64,000 bases of DNA from Lumbricus terrestris (GCA_949752735.1 OX457053.1:7385135-7449134); one strand, 5' to 3'. Numbered from the stretch's first letter, positions 1-15,800 are shown. Made by a program: numbers and translations. The notes: generated by a model not told the origin, from the sequence alone.

Positions 1-600
1 GAAAGTGCAATGCATTGGAGTACCAAACCTGGGAGAAATAATTCCACAAGGACGGCGGGTTTAGAAAAATTTAATTCCACACGAAAGGGGTTAATAGACA
101 ATTCATATTTACATATGATGGCCAAATTTCATAAAAATATTTCAAACAGAACAAAAGTGATATCACTTTTAGTGAGGCCACCCTACGTTTTTTGATGATT
201 CAAAAAAGTCCAAAAAACGGTGGGTGGCCTCACTAAAAGTGGTATAACTTTTGTCCTGTTTGAAATATTTTGATGAAATCTGACCACCATATGCAGATAT
301 GAATTGTCTTTAGGGCTGAACATTTTCATTTCGATATTCTTACTTTTGACCAAGATATTGGCAAAAAACCTAATTTTTTTGCGCTTCATTTTTGAATCGT
401 CAAAAAACGGTGGGTGACCTCACTAAAAGTGATGTATCTTTTGTTCCGTTTGAAATATTTTGATTTAATCTGGCCATAATGTGTAAATATGAATTGTCTA
501 TAAGCCTGTAAAAGTTCATTTGAAAATTCTTACTTTTGGTAAAAATATTGGCAAAAAACCTAGGAGGGGTCTTTTTTTGGCGCACCCTGTATATGCGGGA
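1..600. repeat. Inverted and direct repeat cluster
   Basis: Three related units of about 180 bp share the motifs GGTGGGTGGCCTCACTAAAA and TTTGAAATATTTT. The units at about 205-390 and 400-585 are in direct orientation. The unit at about 80-195 is inverted against its neighbour, with the centre of symmetry near 195-205. No protein is recognised. It may be the edge of a transposable element or satellite inside the AP3D1 gene. Confidence 0.6.
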
Positions 601-851
601 CTGCGGGTATACAGAGTGTATTCACCTTACAAACTATTTGTGTTTAGAATATCGGAAAATGACCTGGAGGTATATGCCTAGGCAACTGAAGCATGTGATC
701 ATGTCTCTAATTTTGCTAGTTCAGCCCTCGATACTACTGAAGATGCAACAACGATGAAGTGATCAAGCAATACTCCACTGAATTATTATATAATCATTAA
801 CAAAATAAATAACGAATAATTAGATTCTTAAAGCAGATTTCTCTTGCTGAC

Positions 852-3800
852 CTTCGCCATTTCCTCTTCTGTTGGTTCAACTGTCTTCTTGTAATCTTCA
901 GAATACGCAGATCTGCGTAAAATCAATTCGAAAAATGAGGATACGAATAAGCAGACACGAAAATGTATTTGAACCTTGCACACGTATGCCATCGTATGGC
1001 TATTTCTACTTTAGGAAAGAAAATTTTGCAATAGCAGAAAAACAAAGGTAACAACAGAAGAAATGACAAAGGTAGCAACAGAGGTAGTAAAAAAAACAAT
1101 AAAAGCAAGGTAAAAACAACGGTGACAACAGCGAAGTTAAAACACAAAGGTAACAAAACAGGTAATAACAGATGCAACAACAAAGGAAATAACTCAGTTG
1201 TTCTCTACAGAAACAACTCTGAAGATTCTGTTAAGCCGAGACAGCACAACGATAGCACCAGACCAACAGAGCACCACTTATACTCCCAACCTGCACTGGT
1301 GCAAGCACAATGCTTCCCAGAAGACACAAAACACAATGAAACATATTTTGGCAGAGATTGTTCGCACACAGCACACAACAAACCGTCGTAGTCATACCTA
1401 TTTTGTTCGTCGACGGAGACAAAGACGTTTGTTCTGTCCCTTTCTTCATCGGAACTGTCAGACGGAGGCTCGTTAATCCACTGGTCCAAGTCGAGACTAA
1501 ACAGAGATAAAGGAAATGCACTGTCTTCCACTCCACATAGAAACTCTGTACAAGCTCATTCACTCATTACCCAATTGGACCAGTTGACCCTACTGTGCAT
1601 GTCCGTTGTAACCAGTTACAGTAGAGCTCCACCTGCTAGGACTCATTTACATGTTCCTGGTTATTATTCTTATTGTTAAATAAATTTCTCATGCTTGCAA
1701 TAGAAACACATGCAGTGTACACATCAGTTGGATAACGACAAAGTGGTGGTCTGTCCTCCAAACTATTAACTTAACACGCCGCAATTGAATGGCAGCACAA
1801 AATGTTGAATTTTTTAGCATTATCCTTTTTACTGTCGATCTTAGCAGGTTCTGTGAATGGGGGGTGGCTATATAAATTTCGAAATGAATTAGTGATTGAA
1901 TTATGCATCATAATACACGTCCACTCAAATTCTACTTCACTTTAATGAGTGCACACAGCACTAACTACTTTTCTAGTAACTGACCAACTGGTAGGATGCT
2001 GGCAAGTAACTGGTAACTGAAGGACTCCACTAGTAACTGATTCGAATTGATTCTTTTGGATAATAACTGAACTGAAACTCACCCATCAGGCACTGGAACC
2101 TTCTTCTGCGCTTTGGCGGCCACTGGATTCAGTTCTCCGGCAAACAACTCGGCCAGCTCGGCCGACACTTTGGCTCCTTTGTCGTGAAGCTTCAGAACGT
2201 ATTTGAGCAGCTGCTGAATGCAACACGCCTACGCAGACAGAAACAACGAAAATAAAAAAACAATTCATGGCACAAACACCAGCTGCAGCATCTTCAATTG
2301 TGACTGCTCAGCTTTCCATCTCATCCGCTTCATCCATCATCCGATTCATCCCATGCAAGTCTTCCCTCATTTCCGCAAAAGTGGTCACCCTTCCAAAGCA
2401 TTGTCACATGGTATGGAAGGCCATGACCTACTTGGCGAACCAACCCAGTAACTGTGGAATAGTCGCCCAAATGACAGTATAAGACAATTTTTCAAGATTA
2501 GATTTAAGGCGATGGTAATCACTCTGGCACGAAGAGCACACACGCACACGGAACCACTTCTCACTAATCTCCAAAGCTTGACTCACCCTTCCATTCGGCA
2601 GATGAGCAGGACATGATGTGCGCCTTGCATGGCTGCCAGACAGTTAAATTCGCCTCGGTTAATAACTTGTGATCATCCGTTCTTAACATGAAACTTGTGC
2701 ATTTACGTGGTTTGTCAATTTGAAATTCAACTAAGATGATTACTATCCTGATTGACTTTTTGAAGTTTCAACAATCAAAATCACACACTGTGAATATTAA
2801 TCTAAATCTGACGAGTTCTGCACTGATTCCAAATTGATGCAGTTAATGATAACTCCAGCAACTGACCCTATCTTGAACTTCAAGGTCTGAGCTCTGGATG
2901 AAGATGGTGAGGCGGTCGGCAACCGACTGGCTGATCTCCTTCACGAGGGTCTGGTCCTCACCCTCCTCCGCAGCATCAAGGATGCGGCCGTACAGCTTCG
3001 CGATGTTCTGTACGTAGACGCTCTGGATGTGACCCGGCAACGTCGTCACTTTCGGCCTCAGCATTGCATCGAGAGTTGCGTGAGGATCGGCCAGGTGCCT
3101 TCAACCACAATTACTCAAAATTAAAATTACTATAATTACTATACAATTATAATTATCATCATCAATTAGTACCTCTGAAAATATGAATAGTCTGCAACTC
3201 TGAAAAGATTCTGAAAATCTGAAGAAATTCTGATTTTAACAGGAATTAAGAAACCTGAAAAAAGTGAAGAGTTTCTGAAAATATGAATGAGTTCCGAAAA
3301 TATGAAAAGACAGATTTTTTTATAAAATAAGATTTCAAGAGATTCTGAAAATATAAAAAGATTAAGAAATTATGAAAAAAAGAGATGGTGAAAAAAAACC
3401 AAAGAAATTCAGAAAACACTAAGAAAGAGATTTTGTGAAAATCTTAAGTTGGCCTACTCTCGGAATTCTCCGCATATCCACGCAGCGGCGTAGAGAACCT
3501 CACAGATGCCATTGCGCTGGGAATTACTGATGAACAGATGCGAGTTCTCCAACAAGATGGCCTACAGAAAATCAAACAATCAGCGATTCACAAACAACGT
3601 GGTTTCACAACGAATGTTAAAACAGAAATCAAAAACAGACAAATATCAAACATGAAAATCTCTTTACTAACCTCTTGAAACCTCTAATCATTTTGTATCC
3701 TCAGTTAACAATTTAGCCCTTTCTCTTCAAAACTACATTCATTCAACACTTCAGTCATGTAGTACGTTTACGGACATTTATATAACACCGTACAATTTAA

Positions 3801-6800
3801 TCTCATGAAATCGTTTAACGCAGCTACCCGTCAGTTATAAACAAGCATGACAAGTGACTTTGAGAATTTTTCATGCGATACACGCCATTGCCATGAGCAC
3901 CATTTGCTTCCCATTTGCTCTGCAGTCACTTTTAGTAAACAACAATAACCATCTTCAAGTGACCCGTGCAACACACAGAAAAGCCACATTTAATTTTACA
4001 CCTCTGTGGTGTAGCTGCTGTAGCACTGTGTACAACGCTAGCACGCCAATTCACATAGAGTGGCTTTAAAAGATGAAGTGACTGACCATCTGCGTAACAA
4101 TGAACGGTCGAACGGTCTGAACACGAATGGCGACGTCTAACATCTGAGAAGCGATCAGTTTGCCGTGCTTCGTGCCTTCGATCCTTGTCAACTCAACCAA
4201 AACACTCACGTACCTACAGAGACCAACAAAATCTACCAATACTACCAATACATCAGGAAATAATAATAATTCCAAACACAAGGAAAGACACACACATCCA
4301 CCAGGAAAATTTGCAAGCACAAGGAAATGCCAAAACAATCAGGAAATTCACACAAGACATGTTCATTGTCGTCATCATCATCATTAGAAGTAGTACTATC
4401 GTCATCATTAGTAGTAGTAGCATAAAACCTCTAATCTCTATGTTTTAGAAGGCCTTAACCAATCGGTAAGATACACCAATAATCAAATACCATGTCCCAC
4501 AGTACCCAATAACATTTTTCATTCACTCATTCATTCCAAGAATTTATATAGCACCTTTTCAAGAGACAAAGCACCCAGAGGCACTTCCAGTCCAGTCACA
4601 GCAAAAAATAGATTAACAGATAACTCAGTCAGCTTTGAAGTCTATGAACACAACGTGTAATTCTGTTCCACATCATACGGTAATCAATTTTCGTTCTTGT
4701 AATTGCCTAGTACACTGTACACTGTACAGACCATTCGTGTGATAAGAACTGACCATTCAAAGTTCGTGATGAACTGATAGTTTGACTGGCTGCAGATTTC
4801 GATGATCTTTGACAGCAGTTCGTCGCGATAGTGAGATCCCTCGGCCTTGTCCATGTGAATCATCAGCTTCTTAACAATCTCCATCAGGTTCTTCTTGGAA
4901 ACCTAACACCAAACATCACATTCAGTTATATTACTCCACCATTAATAATTAATCACTAATTATTAATAATCAATTACTAATTAGTAATTATTAATAATTA
5001 ATCACTAATTATTAATTATAAATCAGCCGCTATTGAATCACTTATCAGACATCGGCCATGAGACACCGATGTTCTGGATGGCTGAACCAATCAATAAACA
5101 GATCAATGCACCAGACATTCATATTAAAAGTGACTACGCACAATTTACATAATTATTATATTGTATTGTATTTATGACAATTTCTATATAGCATCATCAG
5201 TAGGAAGCTACTTCTAGGATACCTTACACCAGCGGTTCTCAACCTTTTCAGACTCACGGACCCCTTTCTAATTTTGGGTCTCGGTCACGGACCCCCACAG
5301 AAATTTGGTGCCTCTGGCGCTATATCGTGACTGTAGGCCTATGACTATAATCCAATATAATATTAGGCATAATATATGTATATATATATATGTTATAGCC
5401 TATATATAGCCCTATACATCAGTAACTGTTCATGATTTCCATATCCGAACCTAATGTAACAAAACAACAAGAATTTAGTGGACATGTCTTGATGAAATCA
5501 ACCATTTTTATGGCCTGATCGAATATAGATTTCAGCGTGCACTCTAGCGATTGAAAAAACCGACCTACCTAAAACAGATGAATCTGTCATAAATCAATGT
5601 AGGCTATTGTTAGTTTCATGTCGCCATTGAAAAGGAGAAATATTGAAAAATTGGTAAAAAGTTATCTGTTTCTATGTTTTTAACTAAGAAATATTTAATT
5701 TTCAGGACTTGCTCGCGGACCCCCAGGCAGATGGCCGCGGACCCCCGGTTGAGAACCGCTGCCTTACACACACTGTCAAACATTGAAAACATACGACCGT
5801 CAACAGGTTAAATATTGCAATTTATATACAAACTAACAGTAGAGAATTGGTTTGAGCGCCATTGTCTTGCAACACATTATTCTATAATCTCCGAGACAGT
5901 TGCTGTGTACATAGAAAGTCCACTAATTCCCAAGACTGTGATTATCTCCGCCTTCCTCACAGACAATTGCGGGTGAGCACAGGATCATACAAGGCTACCA
6001 TTCCAAAAAATAACAACGTCTATATTTATCCCATAGAGATAAAAGCTGAAGAGTCTACCATTCCATAGAGATAAAAGCTGAGGAGTCTACCATTCCATAG
6101 AGACAAAAGCTGAAGAGTCTACCATTCCATAGAGATAAAAACTGAAAAGTCTACCATTCCATAGAGATAAAAGCTGAGGAGTCTACCATTCCATAGAGAT
6201 AAAAACTAAGGAGTCTACCATTCCATAGAGATAAAAACTGAGGAGTCTACCATTCCATAGAGATAAAAACTGAAGAGTTTACCATTCCATAGAGATAAAA
6301 AATGAAGAGTCTACAAGCCATAGAGATAAAAACTGAAGCGTCTACCATTCCATAGAGAAAAAACCAAAGAGTCTACCATTCCATAGAGATAAAAAAAACA
6401 AAGAGTCTACCATTCCATGGAGATAAAAACCAAAGAGTCTACCATTCCATAGAGATAAAAAAAAACAAAGAGTCTACCATTCCATAGAGATTAAAAACTG
6501 AAGAGTCTACCATTCCATAAAGATAAAAAAAACAAAGAGTCTACCATTCCATAGAGATAAAAACTGAAGAGTCTACCATTCCATAGAGATAAAAAAACAA
6601 AGAGTCTACCATTCCATAGAGATAAAAACTGAAGAGTCTACCATTCCATAGAGATAAAAAAAAAACAAAGAGTCTACCATTTTATAGAGATAAAAACTGA
6701 AGAATCTACCATTCCATAGAGATTAAAAAAAACAAAGAGTCTACCATTCCATAGAGATTAAAAACTGAAGAGTCTACCATTCCATAGAGATAAAAAAAGA

Positions 6801-9800
6801 GGAGTCTACCATTCCATAGAGAAGGTCAAGTGCCCGAAGTCGAATCGACTCATCTTTGTCATCTAGACATTGTAAGATGAGATCCTTGTGCGCCTGAACA
6901 CTACGCGGATGAGTCTTGAGTATCTTCGACATCGCCATCAATCCCAGATACTTCACTGGAACACAGACATCAACACAAATAGATGAGCAAGATACGACAG
7001 AACAGAAGTAAGACTACATTTCAGATGCTTAAAATACATTCGAAAATGATTAACAGTAGACAAACATGGTCAGAGATGGCTCTAAAGAATAGTCATAACA
7101 GTCCAAAGGTACGTATGTGTAACTCCATACAGTGGATAAATCGTTAATGTGAATGCTGACCACTGCAACTGCCAATCCATATGGCTACCATCATTGCTCA
7201 AATTGCTAAATTGTTATCACAGCACTAGTGCCAAATGCACAAGGTATTATCTGAATGCTCAACAAAATCGATCTGAACATGAGGGCATTTTTCTAGTATG
7301 TAAGTCCACCGAGAGGCAGGTATCCTACGTACAGATAACAGGTGCAATTAATTTTATGAATGCATCAACTGAAGACTGTGCTTTATAGAAAGTAAACCTC
7401 TGGAAAACAATAAAAACCTAATAAAAAATAAAAATGATACCAGACACTTACAGTTCTGATCGGAATCTTCAATTAGTATCCGTAGTTTTTGCACACAGAG
7501 CTGGAAGATGAAGACAACAGAAACATCGTGATTACCACATCGCACGTTATTATTATTGATAATATTGTCATCAGTATTGTTATTCGTTCATTTATTCATT
7601 CAAGAATTTCTATAGCAACCAAGAAAAATGCTCAATTCTGCATAGTTGCATTATTCTTGTTATTTTATTATTAATTATTAATATTATTAATTATCATTTT
7701 ATCATTATTAGTAGCAACATTATCGTCATCATTACTATTGTTATCATGATCATTTTTACGGCGAAAAGAAATGCAGGTCCCACAGCAGACATCTACTAAA
7801 GTTGAGCGCCATAGTTTCAAAAAGTTACTTAAAGTTACTTTAACGAGTTGTATTGGTTCACAGTCAATTTCAGTACACGCTTGTCATTAAAGAATTATTA
7901 AATGGTCACAATGGACTCCACAATACAAACTGGAAACTATTCACAGGCAAAAATCTTTAGTACTTTTAGTATTTAGTAGTTTAGTATGGCAAACCTGGAT
8001 GGAGGCCGAATGGTTGTTAATTCCCGACGAAATGGAGATAAGAACTGAAATGGGAAAAATACAAATCACATTAGAGAGCGAATTTTAAATCTTCACAGCA
8101 AAAGAAAAAAAACAGATTTAAAAAAACTGAAATCAAATCACGAATGCTGCTGCTTATGAAAATTGAATTCACCCAATTCGAACAGACGCTAGCAAATTAT
8201 TGACTGCTACAGCATAACTAGCACCTTCTTGCCTGACGCATACAAAAGTCTCTTCATAACCAGACACTTCCAAATCATGCAGTATCAGGCATTTGAATAG
8301 AGGAGCCATACACGACAACAGAATGAAACTGTATGAAACAACCTACCAGCAATCACCGTATTGATGCATTCATAGAGCAACGACATCGCTGAAGTGCTGA
8401 AAGAAAGAAACACAGTTGAGTCAATGAATACAACACCAGTATGTATGTATGTATTATGTATGTATGTGCACTTGTTATAGCACCCCCTCAAGATTACTAG
8501 TCAAAAGCCCTCCCGACTACAGGGTGGACGCTGAACCCGAGTTTCATGCCTAAGCACTGAGCAATTGCGAGTGAAGGACTTGCCCAGGGTCCCTACACGG
8601 CGGCTTGAGGTGGATTCAAACCTGTAACCCTTCGGCTGCATGGCAACGCTACCGACTACAGCGCGGACAATGAATCAGAGTTTCACGCCGAAGCGCATGA
8701 GCAATTGCGAGTGAAGGACTTGCCCAAGGTCCATACAAGGCGGCTTGAGGTGGATTCGAACCTGCAACGCCACGAACATACCCACTACACCACCGCGCCA
8801 CACAATGCATGTCACGGCTACAATGCATAGCAATTCAAACTGCAATAAACGACTATAAGTCGATTCTGAATTCCAAACTTTAGCATAATTACACCAAGCA
8901 AGCGCAGACCTGTGAATGAGGTTGGTTAGCGGCTCGATCAATTTCTTCCCAAGTCTTGGCTCAAGTGGCGTCAAAGCCCCAAACTAACAAACAAACACAC
9001 AGCAGAAACATAATAATCATAATACATAGTAATTCACAATAATTCAAAATACATAATTCACAGTAATTTGCAATACATAATACTTCACAGTAATTCGCAA
9101 TACATAATAATTCACAAAAATTCATGATACCTAATAATTCACAATAATTCGCAAAACCTAATAATTCACAATATTTAATTCATAATACATACCGCAATAA
9201 TTCACAATATTTTAAAAATAATAACGTATAGTTCAGAGATAAACCGTCTGCCTTGAACACATTTTAACTTAGTTTGTGATCACTTTTGTTGGATAGCTGC
9301 AATCAGGCAATTTAAACACGCAACTCAAGTATATGTAGACTTACACCTGAAAAGTTTGCAATCCTAGGGAAGCACACAAATCATTCAGTAACATGTTGAC
9401 TTGAAGAGAAAAAGATATCAAAGCCAGACTGTATGCACTTCTCAACCTTGTAACAATGTAGCATGTACATGTATGTGATAATGCAGCTCAATAGTGAATC
9501 AAAGAATCCCATTTAATTTTCGCACAAAATCAATATTCCATTATTAAGCGCAAACAAGCATTGTGTAAATTAACCGCTTGCAGGAGACATTGAGTATTCT
9601 ATTCTTAGGAGAACAGCAGGTGGTGCTATAGATACAATTGCAATCTGTGTCAAGGATGTAATTTCTTTGTTGTTTCATCAATAAGCACCTGCTTCACTAT
9701 AGAAATCATTCAGCACGCGTTTATCACTCAGCATTTATAAACTAGCCTAACTTTTTCAGTGGAAGCCAAGACATGCGAATGTATTACTACATCGTAATTA

Positions 9801-12800
9801 AACACCTGAATAAATTTTGCATGAAAATATGAAATATATTAATGAATTTTTTTATAATATAAGATCCTATTTACTTATATACTAAAAAAGACAACTGAAA
9901 AATTTACACTTTATTCGTGTTTTCCAGCGAATTTCTCCCATTCGATAATTTGAGAATCTCACTTCTTTTGCCAGAGAAGGTTGCAATGCATATAATGGTT
10001 GGATATTCACAAAATAAAATACTTGTTAATTACCTCTTGCGGATGCTTAAGGCCATATAAATTCCACAGATCTATATCTACAGTGATGATGCTACAGTTT
10101 GACACAAAAGCCAATCTATATCAGATCTATATCTGATGTATATAAGTTGCACTTACAAGTTTGATGATTTTTATTAAGACCCAGTTGTTGGTCGAACTCG
10201 TCATCAGCTTGAAGAAGAGCGGCGCCAGTGACAGGTAGTTGCGTGGATTCTTTCGTGCCAGCTCGCAGATGACGTTGACCGCTGCCGACTGCACACCTGA
10301 AGGTAGTTGCAAAGGTCAAGGTGAAGGTCAAGAGCCAACACTTACATCCACTTTCACTAACAGCCCAGAAATAATCTGTGCACACAGCGCCTTTTCTTTG
10401 GTGCCATGGTGCATCATAAATCCTATTGTAATAATCAATTATCGTTATATGTGAAAGGTGCTGAAAATCACGAGGCTCCTTAAGTTTCATAGGAATAATT
10501 GCAATGGATTTTTTGCAGGCAATACTGACTAGACTCTGAACTCTGAATTGTGTTTCCAATACTCTTGTGATAATCTTCTGTGCAAGTGACAAATCGGTAG
10601 CAACTACAGCACCTTCTCAACATCATGGAGGTCAAAGCTCACACGCTTCCTATTGGCTTTGAAGCCACCGTACCCTGTGCAGCAAATTAATTATTAAACC
10701 ACTGTCCCCACACAGCACAACTCTCTGCATCAATCTATGCTTGAAAACACCACATCGCTTGAACGATGAAATTGAGATGCCCAACAAAAATCAAGACAAA
10801 AATCCCGGTGGTATGTGAACACTGAACAGATTTTCAAGGCGACAGCTGGGAATTAATCCGAACCTGGATCTGGATCTTCCAGCTTTTCCTTAAGTCGTGG
10901 AAAGGCAGGCCGCAGAGCATCCGGGAACTTAAGGAAAACTTTGTACATGATGAGCACGGCTTTCTTACGCAAGTACGGCTTAGTTGACGTCATCTAAATG
11001 CAACAGCATGACACGTCAATAAACAACAAAGACCAATAAACAACAAAGTTTCCAAATTAAAAGTAGAAACGAGGTGCAAATTAAGTACGACTGCTGACAT
11101 AACAAGTGGATCTGCACTAACCACAAATAAGAACCAACAGTTTACTAAGGTCATCTGCAAGGTCATAAACATGAACTCATTTACTAAGTCATAATATCAT
11201 TTTCACTTGCTTACCAAGGTCATGATATCATTCTCACTTGCTTACCAAGGTCATGATATCATTCTCACTTGCTTACCAAGGTCATGATATCATTTTCACT
11301 TGCTTACCAAGGTCATGATATCATTCTCACTTGCTTACCAAGGTCATGATATCATTCTCACTTGCTTACCAAGGTCATGATATCATTTTCACTTGCTTAC
11401 CAGGGTCATGATATCATTTTCACTTGCTTACCAAGGTCATGATATCATTCTCACTTGCTTACCAAGGTCATGATATCATTTTCACTTGCTTACCAAGGTC
11501 ATAATAATCACCTGCCAGGTCACAAAAAAAACCTTACTCACTAAGGTTATATCATTTCCCAGGTCACAAGCAAGAACTGCGACTTACCAAAGTCATAATA
11601 TCATTTGCAAGGTCACGAGCCAAGTCTGGTGATACAAAGCACGCCAAGCCGTTGAGAGCAACGCCCGCATCGTACATATTCTGACTACTCAAATCCTGCA
11701 AAAATCAGTAGAAAACAGAAATCAAGAAATCAAAAGAAAAACAGCCAAACACAACGTCAACCAGCGCCAATGCCAGCCATGTGCGCTAATCCTTATTTAG
11801 GCAAGTTCATATCACATTGGAAGGAATCAGTTACCAAACGACGTAAAAGCAATTGATGCAAAGCATTGAGGTACTTTAAAATATGCTCTACAAAACATTC
11901 CCCCCATTTACATACGTGTATTGTGTACATACAGAGCCCTCTTCTCGTTTAATATCAATTTGCAATACACTGTAACAACAGCTGAAAACTGCTCATTCAT
12001 TCATTCGTTCATTCATTCATTCATTAAATGAATTTGCAAAGCACCACTTTAATGGAACTACTTAGAGGCACTCCCAACCCCAGCGCAACCAAATAAAACT
12101 GTCTTAACATGAGAGAGCAATACCTAAGAAGGGAGTAAAATTGTCAAATAGAGGTCATCCAAGGCCAACTGTCCTGCCACCATGGCAACAGATGACAAGA
12201 TGCATCAGATCACGCAAATGCAAGATATCATCCGTCCCAACTTCTATATATATCAACTTCCCTTCTCTCCGCCAATTCGTTTCCATCTCACCTTGCGTAT
12301 CATGTTCGTCGTCAACATCAACACGTCCGTTCCTTCGTGGAAGCTCTGTGAAGCGGCCAAATACCCGATCCTCTGTAACAGACGAAGATGAAGAAGACAG
12401 TCCGGTTGCATTAAAACAACTCCATCATATTACGCAATATTAGAAAGCTACAGAGCCAATGTGGCACAGTGACTGCATGGACGAAGACGAGCGTTCAATG
12501 TTAGCCAGCCATGAGACAGCCATAGGTATGCCTCAGCATATGCAAGTCGGTGGCCAATCCTCTCCCTTGCCGTCACATCTTCCCACTGGTAGTGAATGGT
12601 CAGTGTACTCATCATACACGGCCTGAAGAATGACAGATTGATTGCTCAATGATGGGAAGAAGCGCTAGAGTGAGGGTACCTATTCAGAATGGATAGGTCA
12701 CTCTTGATGCAAAAACTTTACCAAATCGTCGACGCTGCAAGAGAATTGCATTGTATATTGTATATGACCATTTATAAAGTGCTTCTCTCAGCAAAAAATC

Positions 12801-15800
12801 TTTCAGATCTAGTGCAATAGATCCCAAGAGAAACGGCAAGATTTGAGGTGAGAGAAAGACGAGGAAAGACTACCAGAGAGAAAGGCGGAACAAACTGATG
12901 GTGGAAGTCCATTATATAGGGAGGAACCTATGCAGGCAATGCATCTGAATTGAGTCATGGCAGTCCTGACAGGGGAAACAAGGAGGTCATCCAGTTCAGA
13001 GGATCTAAGAGGATGCAGCGAACGGGCAGAGAGGAGATGAAGCATGAAGTGTCAAGACAAGTTATACTGAGGTACACACTTTATCCTTCAAGCTAAAAAG
13101 AAAGGAGGCTGTTATCTGAAGATCAGGCTGGTCACACAGCAAACAGAGCTGTTATGTCAATATTGCAATTAAGCACACATCATGTATACATCAGATACTG
13201 TCTGTGACTGATGTCAAACAGCTAGCAATTCTCTCTAGAACTAAAACCATCACATCATCATAAATTTTAGTTGCCATGAACCTGTACAAATGTAAAATAG
13301 GTCGTATAGTTGGAATACGGTTAGAACACAAAAGCTCGCTTCAACTCATGCCACACTCTATGGAAGAATATATGTTGTATAAGGTAAAAAAGGGTAGCAT
13401 TTCGCATGCAAATGCACTATAAAAAGATCCCATTTCACATGTGCAAATGTTAAGAAATGTTGGCCAACTTTTCCTAAGGAAATACTAAGAAAATACTAAG
13501 GAGCAACAGTATCATATAACGATACCATATACCAATACCAAGGAGTAACAATATCATATAATGATATCATATAAAAAATTGAAAGAAAATGGTATCATTT
13601 CATATATGAAAATGCTAAGGAAAGGGCAATGTTTCATGCACAAGCCATCTTAACGGCCAACTGAAGCCTAGACTGGCTTAGTTTGTATGCGAAAACAGAG
13701 GACAGCCGATCAAATAGTTTACGTGACACCCCTTGGACTTTCTCACCCAGTACCATAATATCTTACTGGCAATATGTTCTATCCAGAGTCTCGGTTCTAA
13801 CCAATAAGCCATATGTATCAACCAACAACAAGAAGTAATCCATTAAACTTATAGATAACCCTTAACCGGGAAGTTAACCATCTAAAACCCTCTACCGACC
13901 AAGGGCATCTAGGATTTCCCATACCATTTGCTACACTTCGGGATCAGTAAAGGGCTAAAGGTCAGTTATCTGCAAACGATGTAGCATTAACTCCTCCACT
14001 GGATGCACTCTTCCAGTGCCAGTCCCAAGCCTAGATAAAGGAGGAGGGCATCGATAATGGTCTTTGTTACCACACAGTGATGTTAAACTGCAACTACCGT
14101 ACTTTCGCGAATATAACACGCGGGTTATACAAAGTTTTACAAACCACGCACCCTACCTGCGTGGTATACTCGGGGGCGTGTTATACAAATTGTTTTTTAC
14201 ATAGCCAATTTTTGAACCAGATTATTTTCAGCTCATGGTCAAAAACTGCTGTAAAAAGGTTTTACTTACAATACGGAAGCATGGACGTCGACGAAACGAT
14301 AGGGTGTAAAGTCCGACGTCAGTAGAAATATTCGTTTATCATCATTATCATAAAATTCAGAGCCGCAGAAAATCACAATTGAAAAAGAAAATAATATTAT
14401 TTGACCTTAAATATAAAAAGTCAAATATTGCTGTATATAAATTGCAATTGTCTGTCGTTTTCAATTTTGAATAAACGAACGAACACACGATATTCTGTAT
14501 TATCGCTCGCACAGCGCTAGGTATGTAGTTCAGGAAATTAGAGCTTTTAATTGTTATAGAGCAGCGGTTCCCAACCCGTGGCCCGCCTGGCCTACAAAAT
14601 GGCCCGCAGCTTCTCAATGAATTAAGAAAAATATGTGTAAAAATTAACAATTTGTACATGATAGAATATATAATTCTTTTCTATTACAAATTATTTTATT
14701 TGGACGTTAATAAATCGCATCAAAATAAAATGTTTGATGCGATTTATTAACGTCCAAAAAAATAACATTCTATTTTTGATTCAATTATAACCAATTTATA
14801 CCCCTTTAGTTAATTAAATTTTAGACTTGTGACCCGCTAATGTCCTTCAACTAATAAAAAGTGGCACTCGTGTGCTACAACTTAGAAAAAGTGGCCCGAC
14901 AGTCGAAAAAGGTTGGGAACCACTGTTATAGAGCATAATTTTGCGATTTCAAGCAGTCTAGTTAATCGTCCTTTTCAGTGTCACCCGCTGTCTCTTCCAC
15001 ATTAAAAATATAAATATTGTCCACGGCATCAAAAATGAAGTACAATTTTACCAGAGTGGCTTGCAGTTACCAAATAGTTCCATCCCATTTTCTTTGCAGT
15101 GACCGCGAATGCCATGTGTACACCCATGTAAAAGTCAGAATTTCCTGGCTAAACCCACTTTATTTTCGTCAATTGATATATCAAACAATTATTAATCGCT
15201 AGATTTATCGAAATTGACTTCGTTTTAAGCTAATTCTTCAAGGAAATGGCGAGTTTATAGGGGAATCTATTCCTCCGCAAGGGCCGCCATCTTGGATGTT
15301 TTGAATTTGCGAGCGTCAAAGTAATGCGTGAACATTCCCACTTCAAATATATCTTCCACTTATATATACGCTTAATTATATAATCTTGGCCTAAAGACAT
15401 AAAGTTTCAAAAATATATTGCATTTCATGGCCAAGAAAAGTTGTTATAAGAGATCGCCAATACTACGTTTAAGTGCAGAGCATACGATCGTCATTACCAC
15501 ATGGCAAAATAGTAGGTTACACCACACGCTCATTATTTAAGGTCATATGGAAGTGGGGTTGATTAAATAAATTCTGGCTTCAATATAACTTGTATTGTCG
15601 AAAAATGCTACAATGGGCGCATCGCTAAATTTGCTAAAAATACTTTTAACAAGATCGCTTTGCTTGATGAAACCGGCTTATGTCAAAGTCTTCCTATCAA
15701 ATTATTCACTCCATCAATGCTATAATCTTTAAACGACGAATACCTTACCTTGTGAAGACCTTACCAGTGCCAGCAAAGAACCGGAAACAAGGTAATTCGC

